From Pelotalea chapellei (GTDB lineage Bacteria; Desulfobacterota; Desulfuromonadia; Geobacterales; Pseudopelobacteraceae): 64,000 bases of DNA. How positions within the stretch are numbered: the first letter of the stretch is position 1; each line of letters begins with the position of its first letter. Of this stretch, positions 1 to 7,952 are shown piece after piece. Location: contig NZ_JAHDYS010000001.1 of NCBI RefSeq assembly GCF_018531195.1, positions 62,001 through 126,000 on the forward strand, in the 5' to 3' direction. The translations under genes were made by a program, and so were the position numbers. Below the pieces are notes generated by a model, which was not told the DNA's origin, did no database searches, and saw only the letters and a program-made list of their open reading frames with translations.

Positions 1-484
1 ATGCAGAGAAAAAGGACCAGCCAGCCAGCGCGGCCTTGAACTGAATATCCATCAGGCTGCGGTCCCTGGTCGCCAACCAGCCACCGGACACAAGGGCACC
101 GATACCGAAAAGAGCATAGGCAAAAAAAGCCAGCACCACATGCAACTCGAACCAGAGCGTATCCAGGATCGCCGGCATGGGCATGTCACGGGCCGGAAAG
201 ATCAATGCCAGTCCGCCGAAGAGACCAGCCATGATGCCGGCCCCGGCATTGAACCACCCGGCCCGGCGCAGTGACGGCGACAGGCTGATTGCCAGCCCCA
301 TCACACCGAGCGATACGGCAAAGAATGCCACGGTGTCATGGGGCCCAATCAGCGGCAGGCGCCCCATTGACCAGCCGCGCAACCCCAGGTAAACGACACC
401 GACGGCCGTTCCCACAGCCAGCACCCCGCGGTTGAAGGCTCCGAAGAAGCTAAGGGCAGTGAATATGAGAAGAAGAGATTTCAT
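1..484 (-). CDS. CcsA/ResC-like cytochrome c assembly protein, N-terminal part
   Basis: This is the first 161 codons of a membrane protein that runs off the left edge. Its translation has about four hydrophobic segments, including a stretch reading GRLPLIGPHDTVAFFAVSLG and then WFELHVVLAFFAYALFGIGA. That pattern of a polar PL..PHD loop, then W.ELHV before a membrane helix, resembles the CcsA/CcmC/ResC haem-handling family used in c-type cytochrome maturation. The diagnostic WGxWxWD motif would lie outside the window, so the family call is an inference. Start ATG at 484 follows a weak GGGTAA. c-type cytochrome assembly fits a Geobacter-like host. Confidence 0.6.
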   Translation of the reverse strand, partial: MKSLLLIFTALSFFGAFNRGVLAVGTAVGVVYLGLRGWSMGRLPLIGPHDTVAFFAVSLGVMGLAISLSPSLRRAGWFNAGAGIMAGLFGGLALIFPARDMPMPAILDTLWFELHVVLAFFAYALFGIGALVSGGWLATRDRSLMDIQFKAALAGWSFFSA

Positions 485-589
485 GATTACCCATGCTGCT
501 GTTTTGAAATTTGGTGGTGTCTTATCCGATATTTATTGCAGAAGAGTCAATGTTTTTCCTGATAAGGGCTTTATTCCCCCTTAGAAAAA

Positions 590-609
590 GGACCCAAAGG
601 GCCTAAAGG
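590..609. repeat. Dispersed GGACCCA-AGGGCCTAAA repeat, copy 1
   Basis: A near-palindromic core GGACCCAAAGGGCCTAAAGG. The same core recurs at 25676-25695 (inverted), 32953-32972 and 44203-44221 (inverted), each time between genes and usually next to G/C-rich hairpins. Function unknown. Confidence 0.6.
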
Positions 610-633
610 GGGGAACTGCTGCCGGCAAAATTA

Positions 634-663
634 AAGCCCCGGTTACTGAAAAAGTCGGGGCTT
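634..663 (-). terminator. Terminator hairpin behind pncA
   Basis: Inverted repeat AAGCCCCG (634-641) and CGGGGCTT (656-663) with a 14-base loop. Read on the minus strand it is followed by TTTAATTTT, 40 bases past the pncA stop codon. Confidence 0.65.
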
Positions 664-702
664 ATCGTTTCGCATCAGATTCTGACGGTCAGGAGTTGCT
701 GC

Positions 703-1311
703 TTAATCAACTTTACCGTTCAGTTTTTCCAACAACTCCTCCACCGTAATCAATCCCACACCTTCAGCCTCCATCTTTTCAATCGCCCGGGCACTATCTC
801 CTGCCTGCACATCAACCCCTGCCACGGCGTCAAAAAGCACCGCTACCTCCAGTCCATGACGCAGGGCGTCTCGGGCAGTGGAGAGCACACAATAGTCCGT
901 TGCCAGCCCCCCCAGATAAATTCGCTGCACCCTCAGCTCCTTCACTATCTGCGCCAGTGTCATGCCGTCATCGGTTACACCTTCAAAAGCCGAGTAGCCA
1001 TCGAGCTCGGGAGTAGTGCCTTTGGAGAGTATCATCGTCCCCTCGGGCAGAAGCAAGGCTGAAGGAAAATCCGCTCCCTTGCTCCCCTGTACACAGTGGG
1101 CCGGCCAGGAACCGCCAAATTCACGGAAATGCCTGGTAGTGGGCGGGTGCCAGTCACGACTGGCCAGCACCGGCAATCCGGCATCGGCAAACTGTTGCGC
1201 CACGCGATTAAGGGGTTCTATCACCAGGTCCCCTAGGGGCACCGCCAGGGCGCCACCGGGACAGAAATCATTTTGAACGTCAATAATCAGTAATGCCGAT
1301 TTCTCTCTCAT
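703..1311 (-). CDS. pncA: Nicotinamidase (isochorismatase-family amidohydrolase)
   Basis: A 202-residue isochorismatase-fold protein that should convert nicotinamide to nicotinate in the cytoplasm. The N-terminus has IDVQNDFCPGGALAVP with the catalytic aspartate, then DWHPPTTRHF supplying Asp/His metal ligands, and GLATDYCVLSTARDA with the nucleophilic cysteine. The length is normal for PncA. The next gene upstream on the same strand is nicotinate phosphoribosyltransferase, so the two perform successive steps of NAD salvage. A large inverted repeat lies between them. Start ATG at 1311; the upstream ribosome site is GAGTTTCC-like and weak. Confidence 0.93.
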   Translation of the reverse strand: MREKSALLIIDVQNDFCPGGALAVPLGDLVIEPLNRVAQQFADAGLPVLASRDWHPPTTRHFREFGGSWPAHCVQGSKGADFPSALLLPEGTMILSKGTTPELDGYSAFEGVTDDGMTLAQIVKELRVQRIYLGGLATDYCVLSTARDALRHGLEVAVLFDAVAGVDVQAGDSARAIEKMEAEGVGLITVEELLEKLNGKVD

Positions 1312-1336
1312 AGGAAACTCCCTGAAACCTTAAACT

Positions 1337-1472
1337 ATCACACGAAGGCACAAGGGCACGAAGTAAGGCAAAAGCAAAAGTAAGATCCATGATTTCTAAA
1401 AAATAGTGCTTACCCTTGCATTACTGGTGGGTCACTCCTGTCTTTCCTTCGTGCCTTTGTGCCTTCGTGTGG
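1337..1472. repeat. Long inverted repeat between pncA and pncB
   Basis: CACACGAAGGCACAAGGGCA at the left (starting about 1337) is answered by its reverse complement ending about 1471, with roughly 24 of 25 bases pairing around an 84-base centre. It belongs to the same style of repeat as the CGCAAAGACGC repeats at 36.3 kb and 60.9 kb. Confidence 0.75.
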
Positions 1473-1494
1473 ATATAGCGCTTTCTTCCCGCAT

Positions 1495-2919
1495 TTAACT
1501 CTGCAACTCTGACATCAGCCGGTTCCTCAGATCATTCAGCTTGCCGGATATGGAAACCTTGTAGAGATGCGGATTGACAAATCGCAGGCATCCCTTGGGC
1601 AAGAGGGAGAGCTGCAGGGCACTCCGCTCTGCCATGTCCTCCAGCGATTCAGGTGCGCCGGCACCTGTTCTTTTCCCCTGCTCCATAACAACCTGCCGCA
1701 CTTCCTGAAACTCCACATCCTTGGGGATCAGCGTGTTCTGCAACGGGTTAAGGGGATGAAAAACCCGCTCTCCCGGCTTTGGCCGGTCATCTTCCAGGCA
1801 CACCACATCCTGTACATAGCCGCTCTCTTTTGACGAAACCCGAAGGACCCGTTTAATGCCGGGAAGGGTTGCCTTGGCAATATCGCTGGTGGTTTTCATC
1901 TTCGGCCGTCCATCCATCTCGACCAGTTTGTACACTCCGCCCAGAGCACCTCCCCCGGGTCCGGCACAGGTGGCCAGCCTGGTGCCGACGCCGTAGATGT
2001 CCACCCTCCCCCCTTCTTCCCTGATGGAGGTAATTACGTATTCATCCAGCTCGTTGGACGCCACGATGCATACCTCCGGGAAACCGGCATCATCGAGCAT
2101 TCTGCGCGCCTCGCGGGAGAGATAGGCCAGGTCGCCGGAATCAAGGCGGATGCCGCGCAGTTCGTGCCCTTTCCGGCGTAACTCCCTGGCTACGATAATA
2201 GCGTTGGGTATGCCGCTTGTGAGGGTGTCATAGGTATCAACCAGCAGAACCGAGCTGTCAGGAAAACTTGCGGCATAGGCGCGGAAGGCGGTCAACTCAT
2301 CCTGGAAGGCCAACACCCAGCTGTGGGCGTGGGTGCCCTGCACAGCCAGACCATACAGCATCCCGGCCTGGACGTTGCTCGTGCAGCGTACACCCCCGAC
2401 ATAGGCACCCCTGGCACTGGAGAGGCCGCCGTCCGGCCCCTGGGCCCTGCGCAGGCCGAATTCGATCACCCGTGCACCGCCAGCGGCATAATTTATACGG
2501 GCCGCTTTGGTGGCGGCCAGGGTCTGGAAGTTGATGATATTGAGGAGGGCAGTTTCCACGAACTGGGCTACGGCCAGTGGTCCCTCAACCGTCAGCAAAG
2601 GTTCATTTGCGAAGACCACTGTTCCCTCGGGAGGTGCGCTTACCCTGCAGTTGAAGCGAAAATCGGCCAAAAACTCGATGAAGCGTGGAGGAAACAACTT
2701 GAGTCCACGCAAGTATTCCAGCTCTTCCGAAGAAAACTTCAGGTTTTCCAGATACTGCAGCGCCGGCTCAAGACCGGCAAAAACAGCATAGCCACCCTCA
2801 AACGGGTTGGTGCGAAAGAAAAGGTCGAAGACAGCGTGCTTTTCCTCCATCCCCTGTTCCAGATAGCCTGCCAGCATGGTCAGTTCGTAGAGATCTGTCA
2901 AAAGCGGCGAAATGGTCAT
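1495..2919 (-). CDS. pncB: Nicotinate phosphoribosyltransferase
   Basis: A 474-residue protein that forms nicotinate mononucleotide from nicotinate and PRPP. The N-terminus [16 protein letters not shown] is characteristic of the family. The central region has [20 protein letters not shown], and [12 protein letters not shown] is the conserved phosphate-binding loop. I chose the ATG at 2919. A start at 3003 is possible but would overlap the upstream gene by 77 bases and add an unrelated 28-residue tail. The gap to the upstream stop is 7 bases, so the three genes 1495-3403 probably form one operon with pncA. Confidence 0.94.
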   Translation of the reverse strand: MTISPLLTDLYELTMLAGYLEQGMEEKHAVFDLFFRTNPFEGGYAVFAGLEPALQYLENLKFSSEELEYLRGLKLFPPRFIEFLADFRFNCRVSAPPEGTVVFANEPLLTVEGPLAVAQFVETALLNIINFQTLAATKAARINYAAGGARVIEFGLRRAQGPDGGLSSARGAYVGGVRCTSNVQAGMLYGLAVQGTHAHSWVLAFQDELTAFRAYAASFPDSSVLLVDTYDTLTSGIPNAIIVARELRRKGHELRGIRLDSGDLAYLSREARRMLDDAGFPEVCIVASNELDEYVITSIREEGGRVDIYGVGTRLATCAGPGGGALGGVYKLVEMDGRPKMKTTSDIAKATLPGIKRVLRVSSKESGYVQDVVCLEDDRPKPGERVFHPLNPLQNTLIPKDVEFQEVRQVVMEQGKRTGAGAPESLEDMAERSALQLSLLPKGCLRFVNPHLYKVSISGKLNDLRNRLMSELQS

Positions 2920-2926
2920 ATGGATT

Positions 2927-3403
2927 TTAACGCTCACGCAGAAGATTGTGCCGTTCCTGTCGCTCCTCTTCACCCTCAATTCCCTGAGGAGGAAGACCGT
3001 CAATTACGCCTACAACGCCCCACCCCTGAAGAGTCGTAGCTATGATGACCTGCAGCGGATTCATGGTGGCGCAATATACGGTACATACTCCAGGACAGTT
3101 TTTCACCTGATTAAGGATATCCAGAGGGTGGGCATCGCAGAGCAGGATACAGAAAACGTGCCCTGCGCCGATCCCTTTCAGAGCGGTCGTACACCTCTTG
3201 ATCATCTCGTCGTCGCTGCCTTCAGTACGAATCAGGCATTCCCCCGCTGCCTCGCTGAAGGCAACTCCAAAATGAGCCTGGGGAGCGGTGTCCGCAATAA
3301 TCTGTTTGAGATAGTCAACCGTCTTGATGGAAGTGCCTTGGCCGATGATAATGCCGCAATTTTCAGGGTAATCGATCTTGACGCCATGTATTTCGAGATT
3401 CAT
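2927..3403 (-). CDS. Adenosine-specific kinase family protein (DUF355-like)
   Basis: A 158-residue protein that matches what I recall of the adenosine-specific kinase family (PF04008). Features are IIIGQGTSIKTVDYL near the start, AFSEAAGECLIRTEGSD, then GIGAGHVFCILLCDAHPLDILNQVKNCPGV, CATMNPLQVI, and the closing GWGVVGVIDGLPPQGIE. The family is small, mostly archaeal and anaerobe-associated, and its in vivo role is unclear. It sits 7 bases ahead of pncB, so a link to nucleotide salvage is plausible but inferred. The AGGAGGGTC ribosome site on the minus strand precedes the ATG at 3403. Confidence 0.82.
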   Translation of the reverse strand: MNLEIHGVKIDYPENCGIIIGQGTSIKTVDYLKQIIADTAPQAHFGVAFSEAAGECLIRTEGSDDEMIKRCTTALKGIGAGHVFCILLCDAHPLDILNQVKNCPGVCTVYCATMNPLQVIIATTLQGWGVVGVIDGLPPQGIEGEEERQERHNLLRER

Positions 3404-3566
3404 AGACCCTCCTGTTTATGCACCAGCGGCTGTCATTACTCTGAAAGTGTATCGCAAGGGATGTTCAATTCAATCAACTCCCGGCTACCCCCCCTGACGA
3501 TTGAATCCTGATGGTTCTTTAGTAACATCACTTCTGAGAGTCACTACATTTGACCAAGGTATTCCC

Positions 3567-4823
3567 ATGCCACCCGTAAAACGGCGCCTCCCTTTTCGTT
3601 ATATTGAGCCGGTCTTTTTTGGCGGTTTACTGGATGATCCGCTCCTGTTCCTGCGCATACGACCGCTCAAACGAGCGCTGCTCTTCGACTGTGGCCAGAT
3701 CGCCCATCTGGCTAAACGAGTCGTAAAACCCATCGATGCGGTATTTATCACCCACGCCCACATGGACCACATCATGGGCATCCCCACCCTGGTCCGTCAC
3801 CACCACGCCTCTCCCCGGCCTATGGATGTTTTCGGACCTCCCGGGATAATCGAGCGGGTTGAACATCTCCTGCTGGGGTTCGAATGGAACCTGAGCGAGT
3901 CGAACTGGTTCACCCTGCGGGTTCATGAGATCAGGGCTGATCGTCTTCTCCACTGCAGCTTCCCTGGCCCCAAGAGTTTTCGACGCAGTAGGGTAACTGA
4001 AGAGCAACGCACAGGTCGGCAGATCTGGTCATGCCCCTATGCGACCGTAGAAGCGGAACTGCTCGACCATAAACTGCCGGTGCTCGGCTTCAGAATCCAG
4101 GAGCAGCCGCATTTTGCCATTGATTATGAAAAGCTGGACCGCCTGGGGATCATGCCGGGAGAGTGGATACGCGACCTGAAAAACAGGGTGTGGAAAGGGA
4201 GATCAAACGTTCAGGTTGAGATTGAGGTTGAGGTTGAACAGCGGGAAACAGAGAATTCGCAGGAAAAGCCGTGCCCTGACAGCTTATTGATAAACTCAGG
4301 TTGTTCAAAAATAGTCAGATCGTCGCTCCCGGAGAAAGCCCCGCGGAGCCGTAGCAGCGCTACGGCGCACAAGGCGGATTTCGAGGACGGCGGCGAGATG
4401 GCTGTTTTTCAACAACCTGTTAAAGATCCCCATGCGCTGTACGGAATCATCCACGATAATCGTCCTTGCGTTTCGATTGGTTATGTGTGTGATGTGGGAT
4501 GGACCGCGGATAATGTCGCGGCAATGGAGTCACTACTGAAGGGGGTTACGTTATTGTGTTCGGACTGCACATTCCTGGCAGAAGACAGGGACAAGGCCCG
4601 CGCATCATATCACCTCTGCACGCGGGATCTGAATGAACTGGCGGAACTGTTGGCACCGGGTTATCTGCTGCCGATGCACATGTCCAAGAGTTATCTGAAA
4701 AAGAGCTTCGACATCTATAACGAGCTCAGGCCGCCAGAGGGAACAAAGATCCTGCGACTGCCGAAACATCTCGTGCCGGCGCCGCTGACGGTCAGCGACG
4801 TGGATGAATGGATGAAAACGTAG
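3567..4823 (+). CDS. Ribonuclease Z-like metallo-beta-lactamase hydrolase with repeat-derived insert
   Basis: A 418-residue MBL-fold protein. The metal motif THAHMDHIMG, a later DHKLPVLGF histidine, LLCSDCTF aspartate and YLLPMHMS histidine are all present, as in RNase Z-type enzymes that process RNA 3' ends. I chose ATG 3567 behind AAGGTATTCCC; the reading frame is open from 3501. Codons covering 4201-4430 do not look like the family: first an in-frame hexamer repeat encoding VEIEVEVE, then a complete 121-bp MITE-like element (4298-4418). The frame stays open across it, so the protein seems to carry a roughly 70-residue basic, serine-rich loop. Exact substrate is unknown. Confidence 0.8.
   Translation: MPPVKRRLPFRYIEPVFFGGLLDDPLLFLRIRPLKRALLFDCGQIAHLAKRVVKPIDAVFITHAHMDHIMGIPTLVRHHHASPRPMDVFGPPGIIERVEHLLLGFEWNLSESNWFTLRVHEIRADRLLHCSFPGPKSFRRSRVTEEQRTGRQIWSCPYATVEAELLDHKLPVLGFRIQEQPHFAIDYEKLDRLGIMPGEWIRDLKNRVWKGRSNVQVEIEVEVEQRETENSQEKPCPDSLLINSGCSKIVRSSLPEKAPRSRSSATAHKADFEDGGEMAVFQQPVKDPHALYGIIHDNRPCVSIGYVCDVGWTADNVAAMESLLKGVTLLCSDCTFLAEDRDKARASYHLCTRDLNELAELLAPGYLLPMHMSKSYLKKSFDIYNELRPPEGTKILRLPKHLVPAPLTVSDVDEWMKT
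4298..4418. mobile_element. MITE-like element (AGGTTGTT family), copy A, inside a gene
   Basis: Ends are AGGTTGTTCAAAAATAG (4298-4314) and CTGTTTTTCAACAACCT (4402-4418), which pair as a 17-bp imperfect inverted repeat with two mismatches. The centre holds GCGGAGCCGTAGCAGCGCTA, itself a small hairpin. Copies B (25597-25787) and C (from 29773) share the ends and the inner CAGATCGTCG-CCCG block. No transposase is inside. Confidence 0.8.
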
Positions 4824-4847
4824 GGGCGACGCATGCGTCGCCCCTAC
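4820..4847. repeat. REP-type palindrome, copy 1
   Basis: A perfect 28-base palindrome GTAGGGGCGAC-GCATGC-GTCGCCCCTAC starting at the stop codon region of the RNase Z-like gene. Related palindromes lie at 9787-9812 and 16044-16070. It may also end transcription, although no T-run follows. Confidence 0.75.
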
Positions 4848-4876
4848 ACGGATTCAAAAAAATGAAAATCCTCCCC

Positions 4877-5389
4877 TTATCCCCGGGCAAGCAACGCTTT
4901 CATTTTAAGCATCTCATCAGGACAGATGTTCAGGCAATCATGCCCTTCCATGAAAGCAACCATAGAGGTGAGAAATGTTCCGAATGAGAGCGGCACGTTG
5001 GATTTGTCATAATAGTACGTGGCGTTGTTATAGAGAACATTGAGGGCAAAACCGATGTTGGGAGAGTCCTGTTCGACAAGCCCCTTGATCCGCACGTAAA
5101 TCTGCTGTTCCAGTTTGCGCTGGAGCCCGTTAACCGATTTGGGTTGCGGTACAAATGCAGGTTTTTTTCTGTCCAAATAAGCATGACTCATCCCGCCACG
5201 TTTCGTCGTACAGCCAATCAGACCATCGAATATCCGCATCATATCCTTGACGATGTATTCCCGTGCAACCTCGGGCGAAGCATCCTCTTTCATTATCGAA
5301 TCGTTGTTCACCCTGCGAGGGAGATTTCTGCCGATGCCCGAATCTGCTGCCAGTCTTCTCAGCGGATTACTTGTTTTTGCTTCTTCCAT
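4877..5389 (-). CDS. Uncharacterised 170-residue protein
   Basis: I do not recognise this protein. It is soluble, with no signal peptide or membrane segment. The N-terminus is basic (NPLRRLAADSGIGRNLPRR). The middle reads VAREYIVKDMMRIFDGLIGC and the C-terminal half is mostly helical, containing NVLYNNATYYYDKSNVPL and a cysteine-containing tail HDCLNICPDEMLKM. Coding potential is supported by a full-length frame between two well-defined neighbours and by sensible codon use. It converges with the RNase Z-like gene and follows the metallopeptidase gene on the same strand. Confidence 0.65.
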   Translation of the reverse strand: MEEAKTSNPLRRLAADSGIGRNLPRRVNNDSIMKEDASPEVAREYIVKDMMRIFDGLIGCTTKRGGMSHAYLDRKKPAFVPQPKSVNGLQRKLEQQIYVRIKGLVEQDSPNIGFALNVLYNNATYYYDKSNVPLSFGTFLTSMVAFMEGHDCLNICPDEMLKMKALLARG

Positions 5390-5490
5390 GCTCCATGTGC
5401 TCCTGGCTTTTAATTTTTAATGAAACAGCTTACCACAAAGACTTGAAAAATACACCGACGCGACAGGTTTTTAAGAATCAAAGATCAAAA

Positions 5491-6192
5491 TCACCTTTTC
5501 AGCTCCTCCTTATACTGCCGCCACAAGGGAACATACCGGTCCATCAGGCCGTGAAAGCGATTATTGTGCAGCCGTTCATGCAGATGGGTCAATTCATGGG
5601 CAATGATGTATTCCAGGCAATGGACCGGTTTCCTGGCCAATTCCAGATTCAGCCAAATGCGGCGATGCTTGATGTTGCAGGTGCCCCAGCGGGTTTTCAT
5701 CCGCTTCACCCCCCAAGTGGCCACCTTGACTCCGATAATCTGCTCCCACTTTGACAACAGTTCCGGAATCTGCTCCTTCAGCCGGCAGCGATACCACTCG
5801 TACAGAACACGCTCACGCCAGGCAGCATCGCTTCCCTCCTGCACATGCAGGTCGATGGTATCATGCTTCAAGATGCCAGCCGCACCAGAGCCGGCCTTAT
5901 GCAGGACATTCAACCGGTACGGCTTTCCCATGAAATGATGGATCTCGCCGGTCATGAACTCCAGAGGTGTTTGCGGCTCCAGATTGGCGAATCGCGTCTG
6001 ATGTTTCCTGATCCACTCCAGCCTCTCCACCACCGCCTGCCGGATGGTTTCACTGCTCATTCTGGTTGGAGCGGCAACCCGCACGTGGCCGGAGGGAGGA
6101 GACACACGGATATGCAGGTTCTTGATCCGTTTGCGGACCAGCTCGATGGTGATGCCGTCAATTTCGATGTATCGTGAATTGCTTACAGCCAT
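5491..6192 (-). CDS. YgjP-like zinc metallopeptidase (M48-related, DUF45)
   Basis: A 233-residue protein of the YgjP family. The active-site helix is IIAHELTHLHERLHNNRF, giving the HExxH-like HELTH zinc motif with a further downstream histidine. Upstream is the family hallmark RWGTCNIKHRRIWLNLELA. The N-terminal part has the usual IRVSPPSGHVRVAAPTR strand. These proteins are cytoplasmic; in several bacteria they accompany type I restriction genes, but none is visible here. Substrate unknown. Start ATG at 6192 is 22 bases past the stop of the next gene. Confidence 0.85.
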   Translation of the reverse strand: MAVSNSRYIEIDGITIELVRKRIKNLHIRVSPPSGHVRVAAPTRMSSETIRQAVVERLEWIRKHQTRFANLEPQTPLEFMTGEIHHFMGKPYRLNVLHKAGSGAAGILKHDTIDLHVQEGSDAAWRERVLYEWYRCRLKEQIPELLSKWEQIIGVKVATWGVKRMKTRWGTCNIKHRRIWLNLELARKPVHCLEYIIAHELTHLHERLHNNRFHGLMDRYVPLWRQYKEELKR

Positions 6193-6214
6193 TCTTGTTT
6201 CTCACCAACGCGGA

Positions 6215-6547
6215 TCATTGTACAAAGCCGCCTGTACGAACCTCTGAAAGGATACCGTTTCGAAAAATCAATGTATGCAGGAGCGTTGACCCCTGGTTGT
6301 AAACCCATTCTTGCACTTCCACATAGACAGTCCTCGTCCCTGTTCTGCCGTCTACCCTTGTGAATTCAGCCTCCACAGGCTCCTCACGCCTGAAGGAACT
6401 TGCAGGAGGGTCACATTTGGCGGCCACTGTGGAGATACTGTCTCCGGTAGAGACGATATTGCCGTTGGGACAGCGGAAGTTGTCTGCCCATGATTGCGAT
6501 GCATATAAAGTGATGACGGCAACACAGACTGCTAGAAACGATTTCAT
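6215..6547 (-). CDS. Secreted DUF2845-like protein
   Basis: A 110-residue exported protein. It has a signal peptide (MKSFLAVCVAVITLYASQSWA) and then a compact domain with RCPNGNIVSTGDSISTVAAKC and EVQEWVYNQGST, which resembles DUF2845 proteins. The ATG at 6547 has a strong GGAGG eight bases upstream; a longer frame to 6574 is open but lacks this. It overlaps the end of the HD-domain gene by four bases (ATGA), so they are translationally coupled. Function unknown. Confidence 0.78.
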   Translation of the reverse strand: MKSFLAVCVAVITLYASQSWADNFRCPNGNIVSTGDSISTVAAKCDPPASSFRREEPVEAEFTRVDGRTGTRTVYVEVQEWVYNQGSTLLHTLIFRNGILSEVRTGGFVQ

Positions 6548-7173
6548 GACTTTCCTCCGTGTGATGAAATGCATATTTCCGTACCAAACCAGCCTTTTCG
6601 ATGCTCTTCTTCAAGACGAACTTCAAGATAATCCCACAGCGCCGGGCAGCCCGCCTTTATCGGCGGCCCGATGCGCTGGACGACACGTTCATGGCTGATG
6701 CCGTTCTCCACCCAGCTTTGCCCGTTATTGGCAAGATTGAGCAGTGACGGTATGGCCCGGTCCGCAGCGTTGGCAAAGCGGGCTTCCGGGGTTTCGGCCT
6801 TCTCGAATTCCAGCCACAACTCCATGAAATTAGTACGCTGAGGTTCAGGCAACAGGCCAAAAATCCTTTTCACTGCCGCCAGTTCGGCCGCCTTTCGCTC
6901 TTCCCAGCCGTCTACCGCAAAGACGATGGTGTCACCCGTATCGATCTCGCCGATATCATGAACCAGCAGCATCGCCACCACCCGATTTATATTGACCGGC
7001 GTCTCCGCATACTGCTCCAGTGAGAACGCCAGCATCGCTATCTGCCAGCTGTGTTCGGCAGAATTTTCATAGCGATCCAGCCCCGGGGGCTTATTCTTGC
7101 GGGTGACCCCCTTAAGCTTGTCCAGCTCCAGGATGAAATCTACTATTTGTTGAATTTCAGCGTTTCCAGTCAT
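6544..7173 (-). CDS. HD-domain phosphohydrolase (YfbR/HDDC2-like)
   Basis: A 209-residue HD protein. The metal ligands are visible as AEHSWQIAMLA (first His), LLVHDIGEIDTGDT (HD pair) and ANAADRAIPSLLN (last Asp). The arrangement and length fit 5'-deoxynucleotidases of the YfbR/HDDC2 type, acting on deoxynucleoside monophosphates, though the substrate cannot be read from sequence. The start ATG at 7173 overlaps the stop of the membrane-protein gene upstream by four bases, so 6215-7736 is one operon of three genes. Confidence 0.82.
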   Translation of the reverse strand: MTGNAEIQQIVDFILELDKLKGVTRKNKPPGLDRYENSAEHSWQIAMLAFSLEQYAETPVNINRVVAMLLVHDIGEIDTGDTIVFAVDGWEERKAAELAAVKRIFGLLPEPQRTNFMELWLEFEKAETPEARFANAADRAIPSLLNLANNGQSWVENGISHERVVQRIGPPIKAGCPALWDYLEVRLEEEHRKGWFGTEICISSHGGKS

Positions 7174-7736
7174 GTTGGCTCGTTTCTAGTGGATCGAATA
7201 TAACGGATCAGTATGGGCAGGACGAACATCGCGCCAAGCACAATCAGCATCGTGGTGTTTGGATCTTTAAAGTATGAGTTCAGGCGTAAGGTAGTCAGCG
7301 CGATAAGGGCAAAATACAGCATGTCTCCGGCAATGGCAAATGCCCAACCTGCAATGAATCCATGGCCCGCTGCCAGCGCTGTGGCCCGTCCTGTCATTGG
7401 ATCCACGCCGAAGGCAATCATCACCAGCATGAGGGGACCTGCGCCGGTGCCGCTGAAATGTGCCACACTGCGAGCCGTTGTACTCCTTAAAAGGACATTA
7501 AGACGAACCAAAAACGGGACTTTCCCTCCCAGCAATGTAAGCAGCCGAAGGATTGGTTCCAAAACAAGGGCCAGGATCATATCCGAAACAAGGTAGAGCC
7601 CCGCGACGATGGGCCAGGCCAAGCCTTTGGAACTGGCGAGCATGACACCTGCTGGAATTCCACCTCCTACCGGAATAAGGAAGAGCTTTAGCACGGAAAG
7701 CATGGGGGATGCTGACTGGGTTAAACTGTAGGGCAT
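7170..7736 (-). CDS. Small polytopic membrane protein, function unknown
   Basis: A 188-residue protein with about five or six hydrophobic helices (for instance VLKLFLIPVGGGIPAGVMLA, PIVAGLYLVSDMILALVLEP and MLIVLGAMFVLPILIRYI). The loop GTGAGPLMLVMIAFGVDPMTGR is glycine-rich. It ends in a basic tail RSTRNEPT. I do not recognise a family. It is the first gene of a coupled operon with the HD hydrolase and the DUF2845 protein. Confidence 0.7.
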   Translation of the reverse strand: MPYSLTQSASPMLSVLKLFLIPVGGGIPAGVMLASSKGLAWPIVAGLYLVSDMILALVLEPILRLLTLLGGKVPFLVRLNVLLRSTTARSVAHFSGTGAGPLMLVMIAFGVDPMTGRATALAAGHGFIAGWAFAIAGDMLYFALIALTTLRLNSYFKDPNTTMLIVLGAMFVLPILIRYIRSTRNEPT

Positions 7737-7952
7737 GGTGATCCTGGTGCGGTCTCAGAGGAATTCTTCAAAATAGTCCAGATCCTTGTAAAAAGTCTCC
7801 TGCAGCTGGGACAGGGATATGAGAGCGATAACGAGGCAAGGGCTTTCGATTACATAAACCAGCCATCTGCCCCTGCAAACATATTTAAATCTGCACCTTC
7901 TTTTAGGGGCAATAATTTCCTATTCTGCTGATTATGCCGCTGAGACATCGAT

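Noticed and set aside
4201-4230. Acidic hexamer repeat encoding VEIEVEVE as a functional domain
   Set aside because: Short GTTGAG-type DNA repeat; more likely slippage than function, reported only as part of the insert.
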